NCBI GenBank assembly: GCA_025358085.1
Contig: JANYKT010000106.1
Span: 1 to 64,000, forward strand
Direction of reading: 5' to 3'
Source of the DNA: Deltaproteobacteria bacterium
Lineage (GTDB): Bacteria > Myxococcota > Myxococcia > Myxococcales > 40CM-4-68-19
Length of the DNA stretch: 64,000 nucleotides
Within the stretch, counting starts at the first letter, position 1. Every line of letters begins with the position of its first letter. The notes beneath the pieces are model-generated. The model saw only the letters and a list, made by a program, of their open reading frames with translations, was not told where the DNA came from and did no database searches. The position numbers were made by a program, and so were the translations under genes. Below are positions 7,974 through 16,861 of the stretch, piece after piece.

Positions 7974-9826
7974 CCCGGCCCCTTGCGGTCCAGCTCTTCC
8001 AGCAGCTTGTCGGCGCGCGCCAGCATCGCCTGCCGCGCCACCGTTTCTCTCGACCCCGGCGAAAAGCGCGCGCGGTCGCACTCGTCCAGAACCGTGGCCA
8101 GCTTGCGAACGGTCTCCCCCGCGTGACCGCGCACCAGCAGCGCCTGCGCGAGTTCGTCGCGCGTGAGACCGGCCGCCACCACGCCCCGCTTGTCGCCGAG
8201 ATATCCAGTCAAGGCACGCGCGATCTCGGCATAGAAGGAGTCCGCGTCGCCGCCCGCTACCAGCGCTTCGGCAAAGCGCAGCCGCTTGCGAGCCGCCCCG
8301 CGAGCACCGCGGACGCGCTGCTTCGAAGGATCGCTCGTCAGCATTCGCCGCGCCTTGTCCGAGACGAGCAGCATCGCCAGCCCGAATGGCCCGAGCGCGA
8401 GGAGCGGCCAGAACCAGGGCCGGGTCCAGGGCGGTGCCGTGGTGCCCGTTTTTGCGAAGCGCAAGCGGATCGGCCGCACGCCGCCCGCACCGAGCAAGTT
8501 CTGCGAAGGTGTGGCCGACGATGCGCCGCTCCCGGGCGCGGCCGGAATCACCTCCAGCCGCAAAGCCTCGGTGCGCAGCGTGCGGTACTGCCTTTGAATC
8601 GGATCGAAGAGTTCGAGTGTGAGCACGGGGAGCTCCAGCTGTCCGGTCCGCTCGGGCACCAGCAACTGCTCCACGGTGCGGGTGCCGGTGACGTGGCCCT
8701 GCTCGACGGCCTGCTTGTCGGTGGTGGTCGCGTCGTACGCCCGCAGGCCCGCGATGGCGCCCAGCCTGGGCAAGATCAGATCACGCACGTTGCCGCGCCC
8801 GCTGGCGACGAGCTTGAAGGTCACCGGCTGCCCGACCGCGACCTGGAGCGGATCGGCCGTGGCCTTCAGTTCCCATTGGCCGACGTTGCCTTGATCAAAC
8901 CCGGCCGGCTTCCCGGGCGGCAGCGGCTGTACGTCGAGCGGCACCGCCTGCGATTGCCGCCGCGCATTGCCGCGCGAAAAGAGCATTCCAAAGCCGGTCA
9001 ATACCTCGACCTCGGCGGGCTCGATGGACGTCTTCCCGGCGCGCAGCGGAAAGAGCGCGCGCTTGCGCAACAAGAAGGATCGATAAGGGACCCCGTCGAT
9101 GACGCGCGCCTCGCCCACCAGCTGCTGCGGCGCTTCAATCTCTTCGCTCCAGAAGCCATCGAGTCTGGGCAGTTGAAGCTTGTCGATACCACTGACATTG
9201 ATGCGCGCGAGCAGATACAGCGAATAGGTCACCTGCTGGCCGACATAAGGGTGGTCGTGATCGACCGTGGCCCGCAGCACCAGATCCCTGGTGCCCGGGT
9301 GGAGGTCCTGGAAGGGATCGGCCAGGTCGGGCGTCTCGGGCGCTTGCTCGTCCTGCCCGCGCGGGTCCTGCGGGCCTGATTGCCGCTGCGCCTGCGGTGC
9401 CGGCGATTGCCCCGCCGGCAAGACGCGCAACTTGATGGCTTGCGTCGCGAAAGTCCGGCCCTGCCAGGCGAGCCGCAAAGGCTCAATCACCGCGTCGCCG
9501 GCGTGGTGCGGCGTCAGCGCAATCGAATAGACAGTGGTGCGGCGGAAGCTGGGCGCTCCATTGATGAAAGCGAAACTCACCTGCTCCGATTGAGAGCGGC
9601 TGACCACGTCGAAGTCCCGGAAGGGTGGCAGTTGCAACTCGCCGGCATCGCCCTTCTGCGAATAGGTGGCGGTGACCTCGAGTGTGACGGTGCCGTCGAG
9701 CGCTACCTCATCGCGATCGGCTGTCGCCGTCAGCTCGACGTCGCTGCCCGCGGCCGTCGCCGGCAGAGCGGTCTGCAGCGCCATGAAAACCCCGACCAGC
9801 AGCGCTTTACCAGTCCTTCTCGACAT
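7970..9826 (-). CDS. batD: BatD family protein (oxygen-tolerance/aerotolerance domain)
   Basis: A 618-residue exported protein with a signal peptide (1-26), a long beta-rich periplasmic region, and a membrane helix near 463-482 followed by a cytoplasmic tail. The opening VELTATADRDEVALDGTVTL and the phrase FRDFDVVSRSQSEQVSF are typical of BatD, as is the repeated immunoglobulin-like pattern. The start overlaps the end of the TPR gene by 20 bases, and the stop overlaps batE, so translation is coupled. BatD-type proteins are thought to act as the periplasmic partner of the membrane VWA proteins BatA and BatB. Confidence 0.9.
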   Translation of the reverse strand: MSRRTGKALLVGVFMALQTALPATAAGSDVELTATADRDEVALDGTVTLEVTATYSQKGDAGELQLPPFRDFDVVSRSQSEQVSFAFINGAPSFRRTTVYSIALTPHHAGDAVIEPLRLAWQGRTFATQAIKLRVLPAGQSPAPQAQRQSGPQDPRGQDEQAPETPDLADPFQDLHPGTRDLVLRATVDHDHPYVGQQVTYSLYLLARINVSGIDKLQLPRLDGFWSEEIEAPQQLVGEARVIDGVPYRSFLLRKRALFPLRAGKTSIEPAEVEVLTGFGMLFSRGNARRQSQAVPLDVQPLPPGKPAGFDQGNVGQWELKATADPLQVAVGQPVTFKLVASGRGNVRDLILPRLGAIAGLRAYDATTTDKQAVEQGHVTGTRTVEQLLVPERTGQLELPVLTLELFDPIQRQYRTLRTEALRLEVIPAAPGSGASSATPSQNLLGAGGVRPIRLRFAKTGTTAPPWTRPWFWPLLALGPFGLAMLLVSDKARRMLTSDPSKQRVRGARGAARKRLRFAEALVAGGDADSFYAEIARALTGYLGDKRGVVAAGLTRDELAQALLVRGHAGETVRKLATVLDECDRARFSPGSRETVARQAMLARADKLLEELDRKGPG

Positions 9827-10670
9827 TGCCCCTCTTCATGTCTTTCTTGTTCTGCTTCGCGAATCGCCAGACTTGCAGGTTCTTTTCCCCCGCCTTCAAA
9901 GCATCGAGCAGCCGCTGCGCCTCGGTGCGGTCCACCGGCTTCTCTTCGGCGGGCTGCTGCTGGTCGTTCTTCTGCGCCTGCGGCTGCTGTTCCTGCTGCT
10001 TTCCCGCTTCCTTCTTTTCCGGCTCCTGCTTGCGCTCCTTCTCTTTGTCGCCTTCCGACTTGTCTTTCTGTTGCTGCTCTTCCTTCCCTTTCACCTGCTC
10101 ATTGTCTTTCTTGCCCTGCTGCGGCTTCTGGTCCGGCTTGTCTTTCCCTTGCTGCGGCCGCTGCTGTTTCTTCTGCTCATCACCTTTGAGCAGCAGCTCC
10201 AGATTCACTTTGGCATCCTCGTCATCCGGATTGAATGCCAGCGCCCGCGCATAGCCGGCCATTGCCTCCTGCGGCTTTCCCATTTGTTCCAGCGCCAGCC
10301 CTTCATCATAGGCAGCGAGCGGCTTTACCGAGGCGTCGCCGTGGTCCAGGGCACGGGCCGCTTCCGACAGCGCTTCGGGTGCCTTCCCGGCCCCGAGCTT
10401 CAGGAGCGCGGTGGCGCGGTCGTGCGCGAGCGCGCCGTCATCGGGCATCCGCTTCTGCACTTCATCATATCTTGACAGGGCACCCGTCGCGTCATTCTGC
10501 GCGGCCAGCGCATTACCGGCGGCGACCTGTGCATCGGGCTTTTCATAGAGCCTGCGTGCGAGCGTCTTCAGCTTCGAAAGCATTGAAGCGCCCTGCCGAG
10601 GGTGCGGATTGGCAACCACGACAACCTTCTCCGGCGCAGCCAGCAAAAGCGCGAGCAGGAGGGCCGTCAT
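9807..10670 (-). CDS. batC: BatC-like TPR protein
   Basis: A 287-residue protein with a hydrophobic N-terminal export segment (1-13) and two to three TPR units (about 45-165; the clearest are NALAAQNDATGALSRYDEV and AYDEGLALEQMGKPQEAMAGYARAL). A long Gln/Lys/Glu-rich low-complexity region follows (165-245), then a short conserved end finishing in VEKDW. TPRs suggest a scaffold for complex assembly. It overlaps batB by ATGA at 10667-10670 and batD by 20 bases. Confidence 0.85.
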   Translation of the reverse strand: MTALLLALLLAAPEKVVVVANPHPRQGASMLSKLKTLARRLYEKPDAQVAAGNALAAQNDATGALSRYDEVQKRMPDDGALAHDRATALLKLGAGKAPEALSEAARALDHGDASVKPLAAYDEGLALEQMGKPQEAMAGYARALAFNPDDEDAKVNLELLLKGDEQKKQQRPQQGKDKPDQKPQQGKKDNEQVKGKEEQQQKDKSEGDKEKERKQEPEKKEAGKQQEQQPQAQKNDQQQPAEEKPVDRTEAQRLLDALKAGEKNLQVWRFAKQNKKDMKRGNVEKDW

Positions 10671-11725
10671 TGCGCGCTCCGCCGCCAGAGCGGCCCTTCG
10701 CCCAGCGCCGCGGCGCAGCAGAGCAGAAGAAATGCCGGCCAGGCGAACCAGCCATAGCGGTCGTCGTATTGAACGGAGAGCCGCGACTCGAGATCTCCCT
10801 TTTGCAGCTTGTCCAGTTCGGGGACGATATCAAAGATGCCCAGGTCCGTTCCCTGGCCGCGCAGGAGCTTGCCGTTGCCACGGCTCGAAAGCTCGCGCAG
10901 TCCGGCGACGTCGGTGCGGGTGAGCACGGTCTTTCCTTCCTTGTCCTTCTTATAGCCGGCGATCTTGCCGTCTTTGTCGGTCAGCGGAATCGGCTCGCCC
11001 GCTTCACTGCCGACCGCGGCGGCATAGATGCGGATACCGGCTTCGCCCAGGTCAGTCGCGGCTTGCAGCGCGTCGCCCTGCTGATCTTCGCCGTCGGTGA
11101 TGAGTAACACTGCTTTGGCGGCATTGCCCCGGCCGCCTCCTTCCAGCACCCGCTTGGCTTCCAGCAACGCGCTCGCGATGGCGGTTCCCTGCTGCGGCAT
11201 ATTGGCGGGGTCGACCGCGCGCAGGAAGAGTCGCGCGGCGCTGTAATCGGTGGTCAAGGGGCATTGCGCGAAGGCTTCGCCGGCGAAGACCACCAGTCCG
11301 ACGCGATCTCCCTTGAGCCGGTCGAGCAGCGCCGAGACTTCCGCCTTGGCGCGTTCCAGCCGCGACGGCTTGACGTCGCGCGCCAGCATTGAAGTGGAGG
11401 CATCGAGTGCAATCACCAAATCGATTCCGGCGCGTTTGACGATCTCGGTGCGCTCGCCGCACTGGGGGCCGGCCGCGGCGAAAAAGAGCAGCAGCAGCCC
11501 CACTCCGAACAACCACGAGCGCAGCACTCCCTGCCCGGTGCCGGCGCCACGCAAGACCTGCTCGCGGCGCGAACTCGAAACGAGCAACGAGACTTGCCGC
11601 TGCCGCCGGAACGCGCGCACCGCGGACGCCGCGCCAAGAGCCAATGCCAGCGGCGCGAGCCAGAGCCAGAGCGGCTGCACGATGCGCATGCGCATGCCCA
11701 GCACGGTGAATTGCAATCCGGTCAT
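10667..11725 (-). CDS. batB: BatB-like von Willebrand factor A membrane protein
   Basis: A 352-residue protein with two N-terminal membrane helices (about 17-33 and 70-86), a VWA domain and a C-terminal membrane helix (about 325-345). The metal-ion-dependent adhesion site is intact: LVIALDASTSM gives D108-x-S110-x-S112, with VLLITDGEDQQGD further on. The start was set at ATG 11725 because it overlaps the batA stop as ATGA; a longer frame upstream lies inside batA. VWA proteins bind partner proteins through the metal. The neighbouring near-copy suggests a heteromeric membrane complex. Confidence 0.92.
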   Translation of the reverse strand: MTGLQFTVLGMRMRIVQPLWLWLAPLALALGAASAVRAFRRQRQVSLLVSSSRREQVLRGAGTGQGVLRSWLFGVGLLLLFFAAAGPQCGERTEIVKRAGIDLVIALDASTSMLARDVKPSRLERAKAEVSALLDRLKGDRVGLVVFAGEAFAQCPLTTDYSAARLFLRAVDPANMPQQGTAIASALLEAKRVLEGGGRGNAAKAVLLITDGEDQQGDALQAATDLGEAGIRIYAAAVGSEAGEPIPLTDKDGKIAGYKKDKEGKTVLTRTDVAGLRELSSRGNGKLLRGQGTDLGIFDIVPELDKLQKGDLESRLSVQYDDRYGWFAWPAFLLLCCAAALGEGPLWRRSAQ

Positions 11726-12741
11726 GGCGTCCCCGAAAGGCGCGTCGAGCGCAGCAGCAGCCCGCAGAGGCCGAGCAGCGCCGCCGGAAAGAACAGCCGC
11801 GAATACCATTCGTCATATTGGACGGTGCCCGACGATTCGTAGATCTTGCTCTTCTCCAGGTTGTCGAGCACCTGCCGCAAGCCGCTCTCCAGCGACTCCT
11901 TGTCGGTCGCCGGGTAATACGAACCATCGGTGGTTTTGGCGATTTGTTGCAGGAGGTCTGGATTAACGTCGATCTCCACCGGCTCATAGGTCGTGCGGCC
12001 GAACAGATCCGTCCCGGTGGGATAGGGGACCCGGCCGCCCTTGCCAATGAGAATCGAATAGATTTTGATCCCCAGCTCCTTGGCGATCCCGGCGGCCTGG
12101 AGCGGCGAGATGTTGCCCGCGTTGTTGTCGCCGTCGGTGATCAGGATGATGACGCGGCTCTTCGCGGTTGATTCGCGCAATCGATTCACCGCGGTGGCCA
12201 ATGCATTGCCAATGGCGGTGCCATCGACGATGACGCCGGTGCGCACCTGCTCGAGCAGATCCTCCAATACCCGGTAATCGAGGGTCAGCGGGCATTGCGT
12301 ATAAGCCTCACCCGCGAAGACCACCAGCCCGATGCGGTCATTCTGCCGCGAGGCGATGAAGTTCTTCAAGACCTCTTTCGCCACGGTGATGCGATCCTTG
12401 GGGCGGAAGTCGGCGGCGAGCATGGAAGTGCTCAAATCGAAGGCGACGACGATATCAATTCCTTCGACCGAAAGATCCTGCCGCTGCGCCGAGCGCAGGC
12501 GCGGCCCCGACAAGCCAAGGGAGGTGAGAATGAGCGCGCCGATACCGAGCACGCCTGGCAACCACCAGAGCCGCGCCCAGGCGGAGGGCCGCAACCGGCG
12601 CGCCGCGGCGACGGTGGGCAGCACCAGCCGCGGCAGCTGGTTGCGCCTGCGCAGGAGCAGAAAGAGCGCGACCGGCGCCGCCGCAAGGCCGAGCAGCGCC
12701 CAGGGATGCGCAAGCGAAAGCGTCGGCGGCAGCAGGGTCAC
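11722..12741 (-). CDS. batA: BatA-like von Willebrand factor A membrane protein
   Basis: A 339-residue paralogue of the downstream BatB-like protein with the same layout: membrane segments at about 14-30 and 60-78, VWA domain, and a C-terminal helix at about 315-332. The MIDAS motif is complete, with D102, S104 and S106 in VVAFDLSTSM, and VIILITDGDNNAGN later. It overlaps the upstream gene by ATGA (12738-12741) and the downstream one likewise, so production of the set is coupled. Confidence 0.93.
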   Translation of the reverse strand: MTLLPPTLSLAHPWALLGLAAAPVALFLLLRRRNQLPRLVLPTVAAARRLRPSAWARLWWLPGVLGIGALILTSLGLSGPRLRSAQRQDLSVEGIDIVVAFDLSTSMLAADFRPKDRITVAKEVLKNFIASRQNDRIGLVVFAGEAYTQCPLTLDYRVLEDLLEQVRTGVIVDGTAIGNALATAVNRLRESTAKSRVIILITDGDNNAGNISPLQAAGIAKELGIKIYSILIGKGGRVPYPTGTDLFGRTTYEPVEIDVNPDLLQQIAKTTDGSYYPATDKESLESGLRQVLDNLEKSKIYESSGTVQYDEWYSRLFFPAALLGLCGLLLRSTRLSGTP

Positions 12742-13898
12742 GCCGCCCTCGTCTCGTCGGCCGGGTTTGCGGGCGGCGGCGATGCGAGCTCAGTCTTTGG
12801 CTTTGGCACGAGCCGCGTCTTGCGCACCAGCGCCTCGGCGCTGGCGATGCTGCTGGCGAATTCCTCGGGCAGCGGCTCGAGCTTGGCGAACTTGACCAGG
12901 TCTTGCCAGCGCACGTCCTGCTCGAATGCGCGCAGGTCCAGTCCCGGCAGGCGGCGCTGGCACAGCTTGTCCAGCAGCTCGTCGCTGGTTGAATCCAATG
13001 CATTGAACTCGAGCCTTCGGCCCAGATAAGCGCGGACGATCTCACTCAGTGTGAAGATGGCACCGCGGCCGGGCGGCTGGGCTTTCAAGGCTGCGAGACG
13101 CTGCAGCGCTTCTTCATCGGCGGGCATTGCGGGCGGCGGTGCTTTCTCCCGCAGGCGCCTCCTGGCAATCAGCCGCTGTATCAAGTTTGCGCCCAGCGCG
13201 GTGGCGGCGATTCCGAGCAAGAGATAGATCCAAAGATAAGAACGAACCATGACCGCGACTGGCGGTTTGGGGCCGTGGTGCGCGTGCTCCTGCGAGTCCT
13301 GGCCTTCAGATGCAATCAAGCTGTGAAAAGAGAGCTTCTTGCCGGGCACGGTAAGCGCGCGCTCGCCGGCCGGGCCCTCGACGCGGAGCACCAGATCGGG
13401 GATTTGCGGTTCGAGCGATTTATAATCAGCAAAAGTGAATCGAATGGTCGTGGTGGTCAGTCCCGCGGCGTCCGTGCGCTGGCTGCTGGGCGCGCCCAGC
13501 AGCGCCAGCGGCGAGGGATCGATCTTCTCGGGCGGCGCATAGGTGTCGCGCGCATCGTGATCGATGGCGATGGTCCAGACGACCGGCTCGCCCAGGGTGA
13601 TTTCGCCATCGGGCTGCGCCGCGGTCCGCACGTGCAGCGGGTGCGCTTCGGGCTTGGCGGGGGGCGCGGCCGGAGCCGGTTGCGCACCGCTCGCACCCGC
13701 TGGAACTGGAGCAGCAGTGTTCGCGGGCGGAGCAGGAGCCGCCGGGTCCGGCGGCGATTCTCCGACCGCGCCCGGAGCTGCCGCGCCCAGCGCTCCCGCC
13801 GCCACTGCGCCGCGCGCCGCGATCGCGAGAGCAAACACCGCCGCCGCGCAAAAGCCCGGGGAAGTCGCTCGATGCTGCCCGCGCGCCGTCAAGCCCAC
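12738..13898 (-). CDS. Membrane protein of the bat operon (DUF4381-like)
   Basis: A 386-residue protein. A signal-like N-terminus is followed by a Pro/Ala-rich linker (about 40-85), a beta-rich periplasmic domain (about 88-200), one membrane helix (about 219-241) and a helical cytoplasmic tail (270-360). Its place between DUF58 and batA is where DUF4381-type or BatD-like single-pass proteins usually sit in these operons. The periplasmic domain resembles the start of BatD (TLGEPVVWTI, then FTFADYKSLEPQIPDLVLRV). Start ATG 13898 overlaps the DUF58 gene by 10 bases. The exact family is not certain. Confidence 0.7.
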   Translation of the reverse strand: MGLTARGQHRATSPGFCAAAVFALAIAARGAVAAGALGAAAPGAVGESPPDPAAPAPPANTAAPVPAGASGAQPAPAAPPAKPEAHPLHVRTAAQPDGEITLGEPVVWTIAIDHDARDTYAPPEKIDPSPLALLGAPSSQRTDAAGLTTTTIRFTFADYKSLEPQIPDLVLRVEGPAGERALTVPGKKLSFHSLIASEGQDSQEHAHHGPKPPVAVMVRSYLWIYLLLGIAATALGANLIQRLIARRRLREKAPPPAMPADEEALQRLAALKAQPPGRGAIFTLSEIVRAYLGRRLEFNALDSTSDELLDKLCQRRLPGLDLRAFEQDVRWQDLVKFAKLEPLPEEFASSIASAEALVRKTRLVPKPKTELASPPPANPADETRAA

Positions 13899-14776
13899 CG
13901 CCTGTGCGCGCGGGCGCAGAAGAGCGCTGCCAGCGGCGCGACGTAGTCATCGCCGGGCCGCACCCGCACCGCGTCGAGCGAGAGCTTGCGAAAGAGCTTG
14001 TCGCGCTTCTCCCGCAACTCGCGAGAGAAGGCCGCGTATTCCTCGCGCGTCCGGCGGTCCCCTAGATCCAGCAGGACCGTCGCGCCGGTCTCGGCGTCGG
14101 TGACCGGCCATAACCCGCGCAGGTCGGGCAGGGCGTCTTCAATCGGATCACTCACGATCACCGGAATCACATCGTGCCGGCGGGCGCAGACGGCCAAGGC
14201 TTGCTCATAGTCGCCGGAAATGAAATCGGAGACGACGAAGACCACCGCTTTGCGGCGCTGCACGCGCGTGATGTGGCCCAGCGCGCCCGCGAGGTCGGTG
14301 CCGCGGCCCGCCGGCTTGAATGCCAATGCTTCGGTGATCAAACGCAGGCCGTGCTTGGTCCCGCGTCGCGGCGGCACATACCGCTCGATATGATCGGTAA
14401 AGAGCACCATCCCGGCGCGGTCGCCGTTCTCGAGCGCGGAAAAAACCAGCAGTCCGGCGATCTCGGCGGCGACTTCTGCCTTGGCCTGCGGCGAGAGACC
14501 GGCGTCCTGCGATGCGGACTTGTCCACCGCAATCAAGGCGGTGAGTTCCCGCTCCTCGACGAAGATCTTGACGAACGGTTCGCCGGTGCGGGCGGTGACG
14601 TTCCAGTCGATGGCGCGGATCTCGTCGCCCGGCTGGTATGGCCGTACTTCGGAGAAGGCCATTCCGCGGCCTTTGAAGGTGGAGTGATAGCCGCCCGCGA
14701 GGGTATCCTGCACGGCGCGGCGCGTGCTGATCTCGATGCGCCGGATCTTGCGGATGAGCTCTGCGGGCGCGGCCAC
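13889..14776 (-). CDS. DUF58 domain protein
   Basis: A 295-residue cytoplasmic protein with the DUF58 signature FSEVRPYQPGDEIRAIDWNV (residues 41-60), followed by a VWA-like segment with D85-x-S87-x-S89 (LIAVDKSAS). It starts at GTG 14776, two bases after the moxR stop. DUF58 proteins are the standard companions of MoxR ATPases and probably link the AAA ring to the membrane VWA proteins encoded downstream. No membrane helix is seen. Confidence 0.93.
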   Translation of the reverse strand: MAAPAELIRKIRRIEISTRRAVQDTLAGGYHSTFKGRGMAFSEVRPYQPGDEIRAIDWNVTARTGEPFVKIFVEERELTALIAVDKSASQDAGLSPQAKAEVAAEIAGLLVFSALENGDRAGMVLFTDHIERYVPPRRGTKHGLRLITEALAFKPAGRGTDLAGALGHITRVQRRKAVVFVVSDFISGDYEQALAVCARRHDVIPVIVSDPIEDALPDLRGLWPVTDAETGATVLLDLGDRRTREEYAAFSRELREKRDKLFRKLSLDAVRVRPGDDYVAPLAALFCARAHRRWA

Positions 14777-14778
14777 GA

Positions 14779-15780
<1,002 letters not shown>

Positions 15781-15819
15781 AGGTGGGAGGCCTCCGAAAG
15801 GTGCCGCAAGCTAGCACCA

Positions 15820-15975
15820 AAAATCGGGGACACCATACGCATTCCGTGCGCACCGGAAGAATTCGGGGACACCTTACGGATTAGTCCGGGCGCGCGGGCG
15901 GAAATCAGGATGGTGTCCCCGGTTTTCGTCCCCGGTTTCGGGCGAGCCGAAATAGGTATGGTGTCCCCAGATTTC
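15820..15975. repeat. Nested REP-like inverted repeats (GGGGACACC motif)
   Basis: Four copies of GGGGACACC lie here: two on the plus strand (from 15826 and 15865) and two on the minus strand (15912-15920 and 15960-15968). The outer pair is nearly perfect over about 18 bases, AAATC-GGGGACACCATAC on both arms with one base inserted. The inner pair also matches. Such nested palindromes between genes look like repetitive extragenic palindromes. A related motif occurs at 52.2 kb. Transposases of the REP-associated type are encoded at 20.3 and 44.7 kb. Confidence 0.75.
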
Positions 15976-15982
15976 GTTGGGC

Positions 15983-16252
15983 TTAGTGACGGCCGGGCTC
16001 GTCGGCGGGGTCGCCGAATTGGTCCTGGCTGGCGGGCTTGACGTTGCCGAAACGGCCCGCGCCCGGGTCTCCGTATTGGTCCCGGCTGGCCGGCTGTACG
16101 TTCTGCTGCCCGCCGCTCTGGTGCTGCTGGAAGATCTGATCGATGTGGCCGAGCAACTGTGATGGATCAAAGCCTGTATGAGCCTGATCGCCAGCATGCT
16201 GCGTGATGGAGCTCTTCACTGCATTGAGCAGAAAATCCATTCCCATTCCCAT
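15983..16252 (-). CDS. Small hypothetical protein with a repeated C-terminal motif
   Basis: An 89-residue soluble protein. The C-terminal half repeats a ~20-residue unit: NVQPASRDQYGDP and then NVKPASQDQFGDP. No signal peptide is obvious and I recognise no family. The start ATG 16252 follows AAGGAGG by six bases, a strong ribosome binding site. It lies 27 bases after the lipoprotein gene, in the same direction, so they may be co-transcribed. Confidence 0.7.
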   Translation of the reverse strand: MGMGMDFLLNAVKSSITQHAGDQAHTGFDPSQLLGHIDQIFQQHQSGGQQNVQPASRDQYGDPGAGRFGNVKPASQDQFGDPADEPGRH

Positions 16253-16279
16253 GTGCAGCCTCCTTGATACAAGTGGAAG

Positions 16280-16759
16280 TTACTGACTATCCGAGCCAAT
16301 GCCGGTCAAATCCTTGCCCGAGGGTCGATTGTCATATCCCTGGTATTGCTGGTAATCGCGCGCCTCCGTTTCGGGAACGGCGATTCCCTCCTGCGGCGGC
16401 GTCACCCAGTGCGCGCGGTGGTCGGCGTCGCGGTAATACACGCGGCCATTCTTCGACAGGTAGTACTGGCCCTCGGGGCCCTGCTGGGCGGCCGCCGATT
16501 GGTGATGTTTATACATATAATAGAGCGCCGCCGCGCCCCCGAGCATCACCACCTTTTGCCCAGTGGTGATTCCGCGGTGCATTGACTGCTGCGAATCTGG
16601 CGAGCGGCCCTGGGGAGATGCGCGGCCTTGCGGAAGAGCGCTGGATCCGCGGGCTGAATCGTCGACCGCGGGTGGGGTTTTGGCGTGCCCGGAGTCGCTC
16701 ATGTTGCAGCCGGCTGTCGCCGTCGACAGGGCGAGAATCGATGCGAGCATCAGCTTCAT
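16280..16759 (-). CDS. Small lipoprotein with a membrane or hydrophobic segment
   Basis: A 159-residue protein. Its start MKLMLASILALSTATAGC is a lipoprotein signal with the lipid-bearing Cys at about residue 18. A hydrophobic stretch, VVMLGGAAALYYMYKH (about 70-85), follows. The C-terminal part is rich in Tyr, Gln and Asp, with YYLSKNGRVYYRDADHRAHW. The start was set at 16759, where the lipobox falls at normal distance and an AGAGGA site precedes it. No family recognised; an envelope role is likely. Confidence 0.72.
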   Translation of the reverse strand: MKLMLASILALSTATAGCNMSDSGHAKTPPAVDDSARGSSALPQGRASPQGRSPDSQQSMHRGITTGQKVVMLGGAAALYYMYKHHQSAAAQQGPEGQYYLSKNGRVYYRDADHRAHWVTPPQEGIAVPETEARDYQQYQGYDNRPSGKDLTGIGSDSQ

Positions 16760-16861
16760 TGGATTGAGTCCTCTCAAAAGTGGAAGCTTAAGCTTCGGCA
16801 CGGTCATCGAGGCCGGCGAGCTACGATCAGATTTGCGCTCGCCAGGCTGTCGCGTCAGGCG

